A stretch of DNA of 64,000 nt from Sphingobium soli (GCF_020782245.1 NZ_JAJGNP010000001.1:478433-542432); one strand, 5' to 3'. Counted from the stretch's first letter, positions 25,170 to 35,894 are shown. The notes: a model not told the origin generated them from the sequence alone. Made by a program: numbers and translations.

Positions 25170-26936
25170 TCAATCCGCCCAGGCTGCATCTTCCAGATGG
25201 AGTTCGGCGGCAGGACGGCTGCCCCAATCGTCAATCTTGGCCTTACCGGCCACCCAAAGCCGTCGATCACGCGGAGCAGCAAGGATCGCCTGCCCAAGGT
25301 CCGTTTCAGCGCGACGGAACGCGATCGTCTTGATGGATCTGCCATCGTCCCCGGCCATGATCGCGCGCAGATGACCGTTGCCCACCACGTCCGCCTTGAC
25401 GACGCGCATCGGGCCGGCCGCGATCAGCGGTGCGGGCCAACCCGCGCCATAGGGGCCGCCCTGGTCCAGCGCGGCGACAAAGTCCGGGTTGACGCCGGTC
25501 GGCGCAAGCACGGCGTCAATGAGGAGCGCGCGGTCGTCCCGCGCCTTTGCCACCGCAGCGGACAGCCGTTCGTCCAGATAATCCGCCAGCGCGTCAATGC
25601 GGTCCGCAGCTACGGTCAGCCCCGCCGCCATCGCGTGCCCGCCGCCCGCGACCAACAGCCCGCTATCCTTCGCGGCCAGCACCGCCGCGCCCAGATCGAC
25701 GCCCGAAATGGAACGGCCAGATCCCTTGCCAACGCCTGCGTCGTCCAGCGCAATGACGATCGCGGGTCGACCCGCCTTTTCCTTGATCCGTCCGGCAACG
25801 ATACCGATGACGCCGGGATGCCAGCCGGCGCCCGCGATCACCGCCACCGCCCGGTTTCCCTGGGCGGCAAGCAGTGCTTCGGCCTGTTCCTGCACCGTCG
25901 ATTCGATCGCGCGCCGCTCCTCATTATACTGGTCGAGTTGTGCTGCGATCCGCGCCGCTTCGGCAGGGTCTTCGGTTGTCAGCAGACGGACGCCAAGATC
26001 CGCCTGGCCGACCCGCCCGCCCGCGTTGATGCGCGGGCCAAGCGCAAAGCCAAGGTCATGGCATAGCGGCGCGCGCGTCAGGCGACTGGCGTCGATGAGC
26101 GCGGACAGGCCGATGTTGCGCCGCTTGCTCATCACCTTGAGCCCCTGCGCCACGAAAGCGCGATTGAGGCCTTTCAACTGCGCCACGTCGGCGACGGTGC
26201 CAAGCGCCACGATATCCAGAAGGTCGAGTATATTGGGCTTTTGACGGCTCGCGAACCAGCCTCTGGCGTCCAGGGTCTTCAGCAGCCGCGCGCCCAGCAG
26301 AAAGGCGACGCCAACGGCCGCCAGATGCCCGTGCAGGGCGGCTTCGGGATGTTCGTCCAGCCTGTTGGGGTTCACCAGCGCGAACGCCTCGGGCAGCTGG
26401 CTTGCGCATTTGTGATGGTCTACCACGACAACGTCGACGCCCGAGGCTTTGGCCATGGATAGCGCCTCGAACGCCTGCGCGCCGCAATCGACAGTAACGA
26501 TCAGGCTTGCCCCCTCGCCCGCCAGGCGGACCAGCGCCTCACCGGATGGACCATAGCCTTCCATCAGCCGATCCGGGATATAGGGCCGCGCATGCAACCC
26601 CAGATCGCGCAGCAGCCGGATCAGCAAGGCCGCGCTTGTCGCGCCATCGACGTCATAGTCGCCGAAGATGCGCACATCTTCCTGGCGCTGTACGGCATCG
26701 GCCAGGCGCTCGGCCGCCACGTCCATGTCGCGAAACAAGCTGGGATCGGGCATGAAACCGCGGATGGTGGGATTGCGATGCGCGTCCAGCCCATCGCGCG
26801 TGCAACCGCGCGCCAGCAATAGTTGCGTGACCAGATCATCAGGGACGCAGGGCGGGTCGCGCGTGTCTGCCCCGGCGCCGCGCCAGCGCCAGGGCTGCCC
26901 GGAAAGCGAGCGCGAAATGTTAAGCGCGAATGTCAT
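25170..26936 (-). CDS. recJ: single-stranded-DNA-specific exonuclease RecJ
   Basis: The product is 588 residues. The DHH-family motifs are complete: FGDYDVDGATS (91-101), Asp150 in VTVDCGA, VVVDHHKC (170-177) and the DHHA1 block GGGHAMAAG. The length is normal. RecJ degrades 5'-ended single strands in RecF-pathway recombination, mismatch repair and base excision repair. It is divergent from tamA. recF, its pathway partner, is 11 kb away. Confidence 0.95.
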   Translation of the reverse strand: MTFALNISRSLSGQPWRWRGAGADTRDPPCVPDDLVTQLLLARGCTRDGLDAHRNPTIRGFMPDPSLFRDMDVAAERLADAVQRQEDVRIFGDYDVDGATSAALLIRLLRDLGLHARPYIPDRLMEGYGPSGEALVRLAGEGASLIVTVDCGAQAFEALSMAKASGVDVVVVDHHKCASQLPEAFALVNPNRLDEHPEAALHGHLAAVGVAFLLGARLLKTLDARGWFASRQKPNILDLLDIVALGTVADVAQLKGLNRAFVAQGLKVMSKRRNIGLSALIDASRLTRAPLCHDLGFALGPRINAGGRVGQADLGVRLLTTEDPAEAARIAAQLDQYNEERRAIESTVQEQAEALLAAQGNRAVAVIAGAGWHPGVIGIVAGRIKEKAGRPAIVIALDDAGVGKGSGRSISGVDLGAAVLAAKDSGLLVAGGGHAMAAGLTVAADRIDALADYLDERLSAAVAKARDDRALLIDAVLAPTGVNPDFVAALDQGGPYGAGWPAPLIAAGPMRVVKADVVGNGHLRAIMAGDDGRSIKTIAFRRAETDLGQAILAAPRDRRLWVAGKAKIDDWGSRPAAELHLEDAAWAD

Positions 26937-27076
26937 GAAAAAGCTCTAGCCGCCCGCAAGCCCCATGGAAAGTCGCTGGAATCATGTCGCAGGCGGAACC
27001 GTTGCAACCTGTCGGGCGTATTCAAGCATTGCCGGACGTCATAACGGGCGTGGCGCAAAAGGGGCGACGCACGACG

Positions 27077-29173
27077 ATGACGAGACGACAGGCATTCCAT
27101 GTCCAGCGCATGTTGAGCCTATTGCTGTTGACCGCATCCCCCTTGCCCTTGTTGGCGCAGACCACTTCCGCCTCTGAAACCGACGCCGAAGAACCCATTC
27201 TCCCTGATGCGCAATTTGAGGCGCGACTGCCCAAGATGGAAGGCAACGATCCCAACGCCCCCCTTCCATCCATCGACACCTGGATCGACCAGCAGATGCC
27301 GGCGCAGTCCGCTGCGCCCGCTGAACTGCCGGCTGCCGTCGATCCTGCAGAAGAACAGGAACTTGCACAGCCCCTGCCTCCGCTGGGTAGCGTAACCGTT
27401 CCCGCCAATGAAGCTAAGCAGGACGATCCGGATGCGGAACTGCCCGACGTCCGGTACGCCACCCGGGTCGAAGGTTTTGGCAAAACAGGGTTGGACGATG
27501 AGTTTCGCGCGGAGTCTGCGCTGTTCGATGGCGATGGCAAGGCCGATACGGCTACGATGGTGCAGCAGCGCGCGAAGGCGGATCAGGAACTGGCGGTCCG
27601 CCTGCTCTATTCGCAGGGCTATTATGATGGAACCGCGCTCGCCAGCCTGGATCAGGGTGGCGACGGAACGTTGACGGCTGTCGTGTCCGTGACGCCGGGC
27701 AAGCGCTACAAGATCGGCGATATCGTCATCAATTCCCAGCCTACCGTGCCGCCGGGCCTGGTGCGCGAAAGCCTGCCCCTGAAAAACGGGGACTATATCA
27801 TCGCCGCCAATGTTGAGGGGGCAGAGGCGAATGTTGCACTCAAGCTACCCGAAAATGGCTATCCCTTCGTCGAAGTTGGGCAGCGCGACATCCTGCTGGA
27901 TCCCCAGACCGTCACAGGCGCCTACACCCTGCCGGTGGAAACCGGCCCGCGCGCCAGCTTCCGCAAGATCACGACCAGCGGCGAGGATCAGGCCTTTGGC
28001 GCGGACCACATGGAAGTGATCAAGCGCTATAAACCCGGCGAATTATATGACAGCCGCAAGGTGGATGACCTGCGCAAGGCGCTGGTGGCGACGGGCCTGT
28101 TTTCCAGCGTGGCGGTGGATCCGGTCCGCACCGGTGAAGCGGGTCCCGATGGCACGGAGTATGTCGACTTGCATGTCGATCAGGATGCTGGCCCGCCGCG
28201 TACGCTGGCCGGCGAAGCGGGCTATGGCACGGGTCAGGGGTTCCGCGCCGAAGGCACATGGACGCATCGCAACCTTTTCCCACCTGAAGGCGCGCTGATC
28301 CTGGGGGCAATCGCGGGCACGCAGGAACAGGGCGCCTCGGCGACGTTCCGGCGATCCAATGCAGGCAAGCGGGACAAGACCTTCCAGACCGGCATCACGC
28401 TCAATCACCAGAATTACGACGCCTATGAAGCCTATACCGCCGGCATCAATATCGGCTGGGCGCGCCAATCCACGCCGATTTTCCAGAAGCGCTGGACCTA
28501 TAGCTATGGCGCGGAGATCCTGCTGACCAACGAACAGGTCGTCATCGACCCCGCAACGGCGGACAAGACGCGGCGCACGTATTTCATCGGCGGGCTGCCG
28601 TTGCAGATCGGCTATGACCGATCCAATGATCTGCTCAATCCCACCAAGGGTTTCCGCGCCAATCTGCGCGCTGAACCAGAAGGGTCGCTTCAGGGGAATT
28701 TCTCACCCTATCTGCGCGCCACGTTCGATCTGTCTGGCTATTATCCTGTGTCCGACAGCCTGGTCATCGCGGCGCGCACCCGACTGGGCACGATCAGCGG
28801 CGTCGATCGCGACGATGTTGCGCCATCGCGGCGGGTCTATGCGGGGGGCGGCGGATCGGTGCGCGGCTTTGGCTATCAGGAACTCGGCCCCAAGGATGTG
28901 AACAACGATCCGATCGGCGGTCGGTCAGTCAATGAATTCGCGGTCGAAGGGCGTTATCGCTTCGGCAATTACGGCGTCGTCGCCTTCGTCGATGCGGGCC
29001 AGGTCTATGAAAGCGCGATCCCCAAATTTTCCGACATGCGCTATGGCGTGGGCGTGGGCGGGCGCTTCTACACCAATTTCGGTCCCTTCCGCGCCGACAT
29101 CGCCATGCCGATCAACCGGCAACCCGGTGAATCCAAATTCGCCATCTATATCGGCATTGGGCAGGCTTTCTGA
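27077..29173 (+). CDS. tamA: translocation and assembly module outer-membrane protein TamA
   Basis: The product is 698 residues with a leader ending near LLAQ (about 27). An acidic, Pro-rich stretch of about 120 residues follows, then POTRA-type repeats (VVSVTPGKRYKIGDIVINS, RYKPGELYDSRKVDDLRKAL) and an Omp85 barrel ending IYIGIGQAF with terminal Phe. The VRGFGYQELGP loop is the conserved Omp85 VRGF element. TamA works with TamB in envelope biogenesis. The extra N-terminal acidic stretch makes it longer than the E. coli protein of about 577 residues. Its stop overlaps the tamB start by one base. Confidence 0.92.
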   Translation: MTRRQAFHVQRMLSLLLLTASPLPLLAQTTSASETDAEEPILPDAQFEARLPKMEGNDPNAPLPSIDTWIDQQMPAQSAAPAELPAAVDPAEEQELAQPLPPLGSVTVPANEAKQDDPDAELPDVRYATRVEGFGKTGLDDEFRAESALFDGDGKADTATMVQQRAKADQELAVRLLYSQGYYDGTALASLDQGGDGTLTAVVSVTPGKRYKIGDIVINSQPTVPPGLVRESLPLKNGDYIIAANVEGAEANVALKLPENGYPFVEVGQRDILLDPQTVTGAYTLPVETGPRASFRKITTSGEDQAFGADHMEVIKRYKPGELYDSRKVDDLRKALVATGLFSSVAVDPVRTGEAGPDGTEYVDLHVDQDAGPPRTLAGEAGYGTGQGFRAEGTWTHRNLFPPEGALILGAIAGTQEQGASATFRRSNAGKRDKTFQTGITLNHQNYDAYEAYTAGINIGWARQSTPIFQKRWTYSYGAEILLTNEQVVIDPATADKTRRTYFIGGLPLQIGYDRSNDLLNPTKGFRANLRAEPEGSLQGNFSPYLRATFDLSGYYPVSDSLVIAARTRLGTISGVDRDDVAPSRRVYAGGGGSVRGFGYQELGPKDVNNDPIGGRSVNEFAVEGRYRFGNYGVVAFVDAGQVYESAIPKFSDMRYGVGVGGRFYTNFGPFRADIAMPINRQPGESKFAIYIGIGQAF

Positions 29174-32100
29174 TGGCACAGGACGACACTCCTTCCAACG
29201 CTTCGTCAGCCGCTGACGCGCCTGCGGAGACCATTGTCGTGCGCGACAAGCGGCCACTGTGGCAAAAGATCGCCATCGGCGTCGTCGGGGTTCTGGTCGG
29301 GCTCGTCCTGTTGGTCGGCATATTGCTGCTTGGCCTCAACACCCAGCCCGGCAAAAAATTCCTCATCAAGCAGATTGCCGCCCTGCAGATGGAATCGGGG
29401 ATGCAGATCGAGGTCGGGCGGATCGACGGATCGATCTACAGCGACATGGTCATCCATGACCTCATCCTGCGCGACCCTAAAGGCGTATTCGCCGTATCCC
29501 CGCGCGTCCATGTCGTGTGGAAGCCGTTCCGCTACCTCAACAACCATATCTCTGTCAGCCTGTTGGACACGCCTCTGGTCGTGCTGGCGCGAAGCCCGCA
29601 GTTCAACGTCACCGAAAGCGACCCCAACGCCCCGATCCTGCCCGATCTGGACATCGACGTAGACAGGTTGAAGATCGCAAAGTTCGTTCTCGCCAGGCCG
29701 GTCACAGGCCAAAAGCGTGAAATCGCGATCGATGCTGTGACGCATATCGCCGATGGCCGTGCTCAGCTGGAAGCGAGCGCGCTGGTTGATAGCGGCGACC
29801 GCTTGCAGGCAAAGCTCGACGCCGTGCCCGAACAGAATCGCCTGGCGATGAGCGGCACGCTGACCGCGCCCAAGGGCGGCGTCATCGCGGCGATGTCGGG
29901 CCTGACCGATGGCATGACCGCCACACTGGACGGCAAGGGCAGTTGGGAGGCGTGGAACGGTCGCATCGTCGCAACGTCGCCCAAGGGGGAGCTGGCGAAT
30001 ATCGCCCTTGCCGCACGCGACGGCAATTTCACGGCCAAGGGGCCGCTACGCCCCGGACTGGTCTTTGCCGGGACCGTCGATCGGCTGACTGCGCCCCAAC
30101 TGAACGTCGATCTGTTTGCGGGACTGAATGAGCGTAAAGTCAATCTCAAGGGATCGGTGCGTTCGTCGGCCATGACCGCCGACATTCAGGGATTGGTCGA
30201 TCTTGCCGAAAGCAAATTCGGTTCGTTGCGCGTCAACACCGCCTTGCTGACCCCCGGAGCGATCATGGAGAAAGTCAGGGGTCGTGACGTGCGCGCATCG
30301 GTCATCCTCGATGGACCGATGGCGACGCCGTTCATCGACTATGACATCACCGCTAAAAATATCGCCTTCGACGCGACAGGCATCGAAAACCTCAAGGCCA
30401 GCGGCCGGGCGGTAATAGACGCCGATCGCATCCGCATTCCAGTGAACGCCACCGCCAGCCGCGTGACCGGCCTCAACGCAGCGGCAGGCGGCCTGCTCCA
30501 AAATTTGCGGGTAAAAGGCGACTTCGCCTATGCCGCAGGCAAGCTGATCAGCGACAATCTCAAGATCGACAGCGACAAGGTCGATGCAACAGCGATCATC
30601 CTGGCGGACCTTGACAACGCCATTTATCGCGGTGGCCTGAAAGGCCGCGTCAACGACTATCGGATCGATGGCGTTGGCATCGTCAATTTGAATACCGATG
30701 TCGAACTTGTGCCGGGGCCTAAGGGCGGATTTGGCCTTTCAGGCCGGTTTGGCGTACGCACGGCGCGCTGGGAAAATGCATCGGTCCGGGATTTTCTGGG
30801 TGGCAATGCCCTTGTGTCGGGACGGATCGGCATGACGCCGGAGGGCAAGTTCACGCTGGCCGGCCTCAAGGGCGCGGCCCCCAATTTCACGATCCAGTCG
30901 GGCTCCGGCAGTTATGACACCGACGGGCAGATCGCCTTCGACGCGGCTGCGTCGTCCAAACAATATGGTCCGCTGGCCCTGACTGTTCGTGGCACCGTCG
31001 ATCGACCGCAGGCCGTATTGCGCGCCGCGCGACCCAATGTCGGTGTCCAGCTGACCGACGTGGTGGCCAAGTTGAACGGCGAAGCGGCTGGTTACCGGCT
31101 CGAGGCCGCCGGCGGATCGCCCTATGGGCCCTTCTTTGCCAATGTCCTGATCCGCACGGCGCAAGGTCCGTTGACCATCGACGTCACTCGTGCGCGCTTT
31201 GCCGGGGTCGATATGAACGGCCGCATCCAGCAAAGCGCCGCCGGTCCGTTTACCGGGCAACTTGACATGAATGGATCGGGCATCACCGGCGCCGTCCGGC
31301 TCGCAGCGGTCGGCAAGGTGCAAGGCGTGGACGTCAACGCCAACGCCTCCAACGCCAAATTGCCCGGTGAGGCAGACATCATCATCGGTCGCGCCATCGT
31401 CAACGCGTCGGTCCTTCTTGCCGACCAGCCGCAAATCCGCGCCGACGCGCAGATCGCCAATGCAGCCTATGGCAACTATGTCGTGCGCAAGGCCCGCGCC
31501 AAGCTCGATTACCAGGGCGGGCGGGGCAAGGCGCAACTGGTCGCCGATGGTTCCAGCGGGGTACCCTTCTCGGTCGCCGTCAATGCGGCACTGCGCCCTG
31601 ATCTTTATGCCGTCGCATTACAGGGGAAGGCCGCCAATATCGACTTCCGCCTCGCTCAGCCGGCGATCATTCGGTCCGAAACAGGCGGATATCGGCTGGA
31701 ACCGGCCACGCTGGTCTTGCCCCAGGGCAAGGTCGATCTTGCCGGCCGGTTCGGCGGCACCACCGCGATGCAGGCGCGCTTCAAGGATTTCGACCTTGCC
31801 ATCGCCAATATGGCAGCGCCTGGCCTGGGCATCAGTGGACGCGCCACCGGCACGCTGGACTATACGCAAACCGGCAACGCCTTCCCCACCGCGACCACCC
31901 GCCTTGCCATCAATGATTTTCGTCGGTCCAGCCTGACCGCCGTGTCGGACCCTGTATCGATGAATGTCGAGGGCAAGCTGTCGTCGGCAGGCGGCGACAT
32001 GCGCGGTCTCATTCGCCGTAACGGTACGACCCTTGGCCGCTTCATCGCCACCCTGGCCCCTCCGGGTGCCGGCGCGTCCTGGACCGAGCAGTTGCAAAAT

Positions 32101-33405
32101 GCACCATTGGGTGGGGGCATCCGCTATTCGGGTCCGGCCGACGTGCTATTCTCCTTTGCTGGTCTGGCGGATCAGCAGCTGACTGGCGGTCTTGCCGTCG
32201 CGGCCGATTTCAATGGCCGCCTCAGCGATCCGCGCCTCAATGGCGTGGTGCGCGCCAACAGCCTGACGTACGAGAATGAGAGTTTCGGCACCCGGGTCAC
32301 GCAAATGCGGCTCGACGGCCGCTTCACCAGCGATCATCTCGAAATCCGTGACTTTTCGGGCCGGGCCGGTGATGGAACAGTGCAGGCCACAGGCGATGTC
32401 GGACTGGCGGCGAACAGCGGCTTCCCGATCAATATCGCGGTCAAGCTCGACCGCGCGCGTCTGGCGCGCAGCGAGGCGATAACCAGTGTCGTGAGCGGAA
32501 CGCTCAATATCACCAACAGCGCGGCCAACGGCGGTCTGATCAAGGGCGATCTGCGCCTGCCCGAAACGCGCTATCGGGTCGCCTGGCAAGGCGGCACCGA
32601 AATCCGCCAGCTGACCGGCGTGCGGCGCAAGGGCGAAGGCACCGACCTGCTCGACAAACGCCTGGCCGATCGCAAGGCTGCCGCAGCGCCCAAACCGTGG
32701 AAGCTGGATATCCGCGTGCGCGCCGACAACGAGATATATGTGACCGGCATGGGCCTTGATTCCGAATGGAAGACGAACATGCGCGTCACGGGGACGGCGA
32801 CAGACCCACGGGTCGTCGGCCAAGTCGAGGTGATCCGCGGTCGGTACAGCTTTTCGGGCCATCAGTTCGAGCTGGAACAGGGTTTGATCAGCTTCAATGG
32901 CCCGATGACGAACCCGACGCTGCAAATCACCGCCCAAACGCGGATTGATACGGTGACAGCGGGTATCCGTGTCACGGGGAGCGCGCAGCAGCCCGATATC
33001 AGCTTCATTTCCACACCGGCGCTGCCGCAGGATGAAATCCTGTCTCGGATCCTGTTTGGCGACAATGTCGCCAACCTGTCGGCCATGCAGGCGGTGCAGC
33101 TCGCGGCAGCCCTTAACGGATTGCGCGGCGGCAGCGGAGGGCTGAACCCGATGGGTAAATTGCAGGGCGCGACCGGACTCGACCGGATCGGCATCGTGGG
33201 GGGTGATGAGGCGACAGGTCGCGGCACCAGCCTGGCGGTTGGCCAGCATATTTCCAACAACATCTATGTGGAGGTCATCACCGACTCCAAGGGCTTTACC
33301 GCCACGCAATTGGAAATCGCGCTGTCCAAGACGCTGAGCCTCCTGTCGAAGACTGGCACCAATGCCGGATCTTCGGCGAACCTGCGCTATTCGAAGGATT
33401 ATTGA
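29173..33405 (+). CDS. tamB: translocation/assembly protein TamB (AsmA-like)
   Basis: The product is 1410 residues. One signal-anchor helix at about 34-56 (IAIGVVGVLVGLVLLVGILL) is followed by a very long periplasmic beta-rich body of repeats, and by the C-terminal TamB domain (GQVEVIRGRYSFSGHQFELE, DEILSRILFGDNVANLS, SVLTATQLEIAL-like end). It forms a complex with TamA and probably conducts lipid or protein across the periplasm. The TGATG overlap with tamA shows translational coupling. A strong terminator follows the stop at once. Confidence 0.95.
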   Translation: MAQDDTPSNASSAADAPAETIVVRDKRPLWQKIAIGVVGVLVGLVLLVGILLLGLNTQPGKKFLIKQIAALQMESGMQIEVGRIDGSIYSDMVIHDLILRDPKGVFAVSPRVHVVWKPFRYLNNHISVSLLDTPLVVLARSPQFNVTESDPNAPILPDLDIDVDRLKIAKFVLARPVTGQKREIAIDAVTHIADGRAQLEASALVDSGDRLQAKLDAVPEQNRLAMSGTLTAPKGGVIAAMSGLTDGMTATLDGKGSWEAWNGRIVATSPKGELANIALAARDGNFTAKGPLRPGLVFAGTVDRLTAPQLNVDLFAGLNERKVNLKGSVRSSAMTADIQGLVDLAESKFGSLRVNTALLTPGAIMEKVRGRDVRASVILDGPMATPFIDYDITAKNIAFDATGIENLKASGRAVIDADRIRIPVNATASRVTGLNAAAGGLLQNLRVKGDFAYAAGKLISDNLKIDSDKVDATAIILADLDNAIYRGGLKGRVNDYRIDGVGIVNLNTDVELVPGPKGGFGLSGRFGVRTARWENASVRDFLGGNALVSGRIGMTPEGKFTLAGLKGAAPNFTIQSGSGSYDTDGQIAFDAAASSKQYGPLALTVRGTVDRPQAVLRAARPNVGVQLTDVVAKLNGEAAGYRLEAAGGSPYGPFFANVLIRTAQGPLTIDVTRARFAGVDMNGRIQQSAAGPFTGQLDMNGSGITGAVRLAAVGKVQGVDVNANASNAKLPGEADIIIGRAIVNASVLLADQPQIRADAQIANAAYGNYVVRKARAKLDYQGGRGKAQLVADGSSGVPFSVAVNAALRPDLYAVALQGKAANIDFRLAQPAIIRSETGGYRLEPATLVLPQGKVDLAGRFGGTTAMQARFKDFDLAIANMAAPGLGISGRATGTLDYTQTGNAFPTATTRLAINDFRRSSLTAVSDPVSMNVEGKLSSAGGDMRGLIRRNGTTLGRFIATLAPPGAGASWTEQLQNAPLGGGIRYSGPADVLFSFAGLADQQLTGGLAVAADFNGRLSDPRLNGVVRANSLTYENESFGTRVTQMRLDGRFTSDHLEIRDFSGRAGDGTVQATGDVGLAANSGFPINIAVKLDRARLARSEAITSVVSGTLNITNSAANGGLIKGDLRLPETRYRVAWQGGTEIRQLTGVRRKGEGTDLLDKRLADRKAAAAPKPWKLDIRVRADNEIYVTGMGLDSEWKTNMRVTGTATDPRVVGQVEVIRGRYSFSGHQFELEQGLISFNGPMTNPTLQITAQTRIDTVTAGIRVTGSAQQPDISFISTPALPQDEILSRILFGDNVANLSAMQAVQLAAALNGLRGGSGGLNPMGKLQGATGLDRIGIVGGDEATGRGTSLAVGQHISNNIYVEVITDSKGFTATQLEIALSKTLSLLSKTGTNAGSSANLRYSKDY

Positions 33406-33438
33406 GGAAGGGCCGGGAGCGCCGGCCCTTCCCTTTTC
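33406..33438 (+). terminator. terminator after tamB
   Basis: A perfect 11-bp stem (33406-33416 with 33422-33432, 5-nt loop) begins at the tamB stop and ends in CTTTTCC. Confidence 0.9.
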
Positions 33439-33624
33439 CTATTCGTGCGGTCGCAAGGCCTGGTTGAGACTGTCGATCACCGCGTCAATGGGTTCGGTCA
33501 CGGTAACGCTGCGCCCCTCACCAAAGCGGATACGCGTGCCGTCGCTGACCTGAGTGACGAATGTGACCTGTGCGGGATTGACCGCGGTCTGCGTGCGATC
33601 CGTGCCGACGAACATGACGATCAT
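33439..33624 (-). CDS. small FlbD-like hypothetical protein
   Basis: The product is 61 residues. The stretch NPAQVTFVTQ, DGTRIRFGEGRSVTV and EPIDAVIDSLN resembles the short beta-hairpin plus helix layout of FlbD-like proteins (NPxxV, DGTxIxF, V.E..xxVI). Similarity to FlbD is my inference, and no flagellar gene is near. AAGGAGAGG lies about 9 nt before the ATG. It converges on tamB, whose terminator lies between the two. Confidence 0.6.
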   Translation of the reverse strand: MIVMFVGTDRTQTAVNPAQVTFVTQVSDGTRIRFGEGRSVTVTEPIDAVIDSLNQALRPHE

Positions 33625-33692
33625 GGCTTGCCTCTCCTTTTATATGGGAGACGCAGAGTAGCGGGTTAGCAGGATCGCGCCAGAGGCCGCGA

Positions 33693-35021
33693 TCAGGCCG
33701 CCCGGATCGCCGTGATAAACCCACCCGCCCGGTCCTCCAGACGATGCGCTTCCTGCGCCAGGCGGCCAGCCACGTCGCGCATCAGGCGGGCCGCCTGGGC
33801 GCGGCCTGTCGCATTGTCACTGATCTGCCGCGCGCCGGCGCGGATATGATCGCTCGACTGTCCAGCTTCGGCAACGCTCTCGGCTATCGTCAGACTGAAC
33901 GCGCCCTGCCGGGCCACGGCATCGAACACGGCAGCCGAGAGACGATTTGCCCGCGTCATCGTTGCATCCATATGGGCGTGTCCGGCGGCAACCTCCCCGA
34001 TTGCGCCGCGAAAATGGTCGATCCGGCCGGAAATCTCCGCCGCCGCATCGCGTGTTTGCGCAGCCAGGGATTGCACCTCTCTGGCGACGACCGCAAAGCC
34101 TTCCCCCGCAGCGCCCGCGCGGGCAGCCTCGATGCTGGCGTTGAGCGCCAGCATGCTGGTTGCCCGCGCGATATTATCGATCAGGGCGATGACCGCGCCG
34201 ATATCGTCAGCCTCCTGCGCCAGCGCCTCGCTGCGCGCCGCTCCGGAACGGCTGCGGGCCACCGCTTCCTTTATCGCGTCGCCGGCATCCCGGACCTCGG
34301 CTTCCATCGTCGCGAACAGATTCCCCAGTTCCGAGCCGCCTGCGGCGATTCCGGCAAGCCGGTCGGCCGTCTGGAGCGCGGCTACCGCCATCGCCCCTGC
34401 ATCCGCATCATCAAGCGCCGCACGCTCCGTCGCCTCACCGGCCAGGGTCGCCAACTGGTCCGCCATCACCACCAGGTCGGTGATCAATCGTTCGACATCG
34501 GCCCTGAAGTCGGCGCTTTCCTGCGCGATTTTCTCGATACGCTCGGTCCGGGCCATAGCCACGCGCGCGTCGCGCTCCGCAGTCAGCCGCAACAACAGCG
34601 ATCCACTGAGCACACCGGCAAAAGCGCCAGCGTCGGTCACGATCAACCCTTCGCACCCGTCCCCCTGCGCAGCGTAGAGATCGACCAACGCCTCTATGCC
34701 CATCGCCCGATCCGCGATCGCGCAAGGCCGGACATGGTCATCCAAGCGACCGCCGAAGCTGGGATTGCGCAGCAGGGCGTGGCCAAAGGGATTGAAAAGG
34801 ATCCGGCGCATGTCGCGCTCATAGATTGCGCCCAACGGCCTGCCGGCGCAGTCCAGCACCGGCAACAAACGCAGCCCGGAATCGCGCTGGAAATGATCCA
34901 CAGCCTCACTAAGCGGGCAGTCGAGGCGAACAGCCGGCGCATGCGCGGTCAGATACAGGTCGGCCGGAGCCAAAGAGGCCGCCGAGGCAGGCGGTGCGAA
35001 GGGCAGCACGGTTGCGGTCAT
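33693..35021 (-). CDS. soluble methyl-accepting chemotaxis protein with N-terminal CBS-like sensor
   Basis: The product is 442 residues with no membrane segment. The first 140 residues look like a CBS-pair sensor ([40 protein letters not shown]). A helical signalling domain follows, with the [20 protein letters not shown] hairpin at about 293-312, which contacts CheA/CheW. A chemoreceptor that senses through a cytosolic CBS-like domain, perhaps adenine nucleotides or SAM, would respond to internal state. No che genes are in the window. The ATG at 35021 is one of three close in-frame starts. Confidence 0.85.
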   Translation of the reverse strand: MTATVLPFAPPASAASLAPADLYLTAHAPAVRLDCPLSEAVDHFQRDSGLRLLPVLDCAGRPLGAIYERDMRRILFNPFGHALLRNPSFGGRLDDHVRPCAIADRAMGIEALVDLYAAQGDGCEGLIVTDAGAFAGVLSGSLLLRLTAERDARVAMARTERIEKIAQESADFRADVERLITDLVVMADQLATLAGEATERAALDDADAGAMAVAALQTADRLAGIAAGGSELGNLFATMEAEVRDAGDAIKEAVARSRSGAARSEALAQEADDIGAVIALIDNIARATSMLALNASIEAARAGAAGEGFAVVAREVQSLAAQTRDAAAEISGRIDHFRGAIGEVAAGHAHMDATMTRANRLSAAVFDAVARQGAFSLTIAESVAEAGQSSDHIRAGARQISDNATGRAQAARLMRDVAGRLAQEAHRLEDRAGGFITAIRAA

Positions 35022-35108
35022 GGCCCGAACCATAGGGCCAAATCGTAAAGGCACCGTTAGGCCTACGTTACAATTATATGACAACCACTTGTTTTTTCAT
35101 GTTTTTCT

Positions 35109-35894
35109 TTATCGCTTCGCACGGTAGCCAAATGCCTCCTCCGCAAGCTTCACCACCGCCGGATCCGCTTCCGGAAAGTGAAGCGGCACAAGCTTTTGGA
35201 GACGGTCAGCGACATAGGTGAGCGCCGCGATGCGTCCTGCCTTCCGATGATTATTGTCGATGACATGCCAAGGTGCATCTTTCCGGTCCGTCTTGCGAAA
35301 CATGTCATGCATCGCGTCGAGATAATCGTCGCGCCGTGCTCGATTGCGATAATCGTCCGGTCCCGTTTTCCAGCGTTTCCAAGGGGTGTCGAGCCGCTGC
35401 GCCAGTTGTTGGTCCTGTGTTTCCTGCGTGATATGGACGAAGAGTTTCACGATATTGGTGCCGGCGTCGATCTGCTGCCGTTCGAAGGCGTTAATCTCCT
35501 CATAGGCGCGCTTCCAGTCGGCCTCGTCGCAATATCCCTCGACCCGTTCCACCAGAACCCGGCCATACCAGCTACGATCGAAGATCGCGATGTTGCGGCC
35601 CGCGGGCAGGCGCGTCCAGAAGCGCCAAAGATAATGATGATCGCGCTCTTCCTGCGACGGCGCGGAAATGGGATGCACCTGATAATAGCGCGGATCCCAA
35701 TCGGCCGTCATCCGCTTGATGATCCCGCCCTTTCCCGCCGCATCCCATCCTTCCAGCAGGATGACGCTGCGCCGATTATGGACGATATGCGCCACCTGGA
35801 TCTTGGCCAGCCGTTCCTGGAGGGCTGCCAGATCGGCGTCATAATCGCCCTTGTATTTCTTGCCCTTTTCATAGTCGGACAGGTCGATTGTCAT
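35109..35894 (-). CDS. ppk2: polyphosphate kinase 2
   Basis: The product is 261 residues. Walker A is EGWDAAGKGG (48-57), and DRSWYGRVLVERVEG holds the Walker B/lid region, with HYLWRFWTRLP before it. This is a one-domain PPK2, which uses polyphosphate to phosphorylate nucleoside di- or monophosphates; class cannot be told from sequence alone. It lies just upstream (minus strand) of the chemoreceptor with an 87-bp gap, so co-transcription is possible. The start at 35894 has GGAG-like upstream sequence. Confidence 0.92.
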   Translation of the reverse strand: MTIDLSDYEKGKKYKGDYDADLAALQERLAKIQVAHIVHNRRSVILLEGWDAAGKGGIIKRMTADWDPRYYQVHPISAPSQEERDHHYLWRFWTRLPAGRNIAIFDRSWYGRVLVERVEGYCDEADWKRAYEEINAFERQQIDAGTNIVKLFVHITQETQDQQLAQRLDTPWKRWKTGPDDYRNRARRDDYLDAMHDMFRKTDRKDAPWHVIDNNHRKAGRIAALTYVADRLQKLVPLHFPEADPAVVKLAEEAFGYRAKR

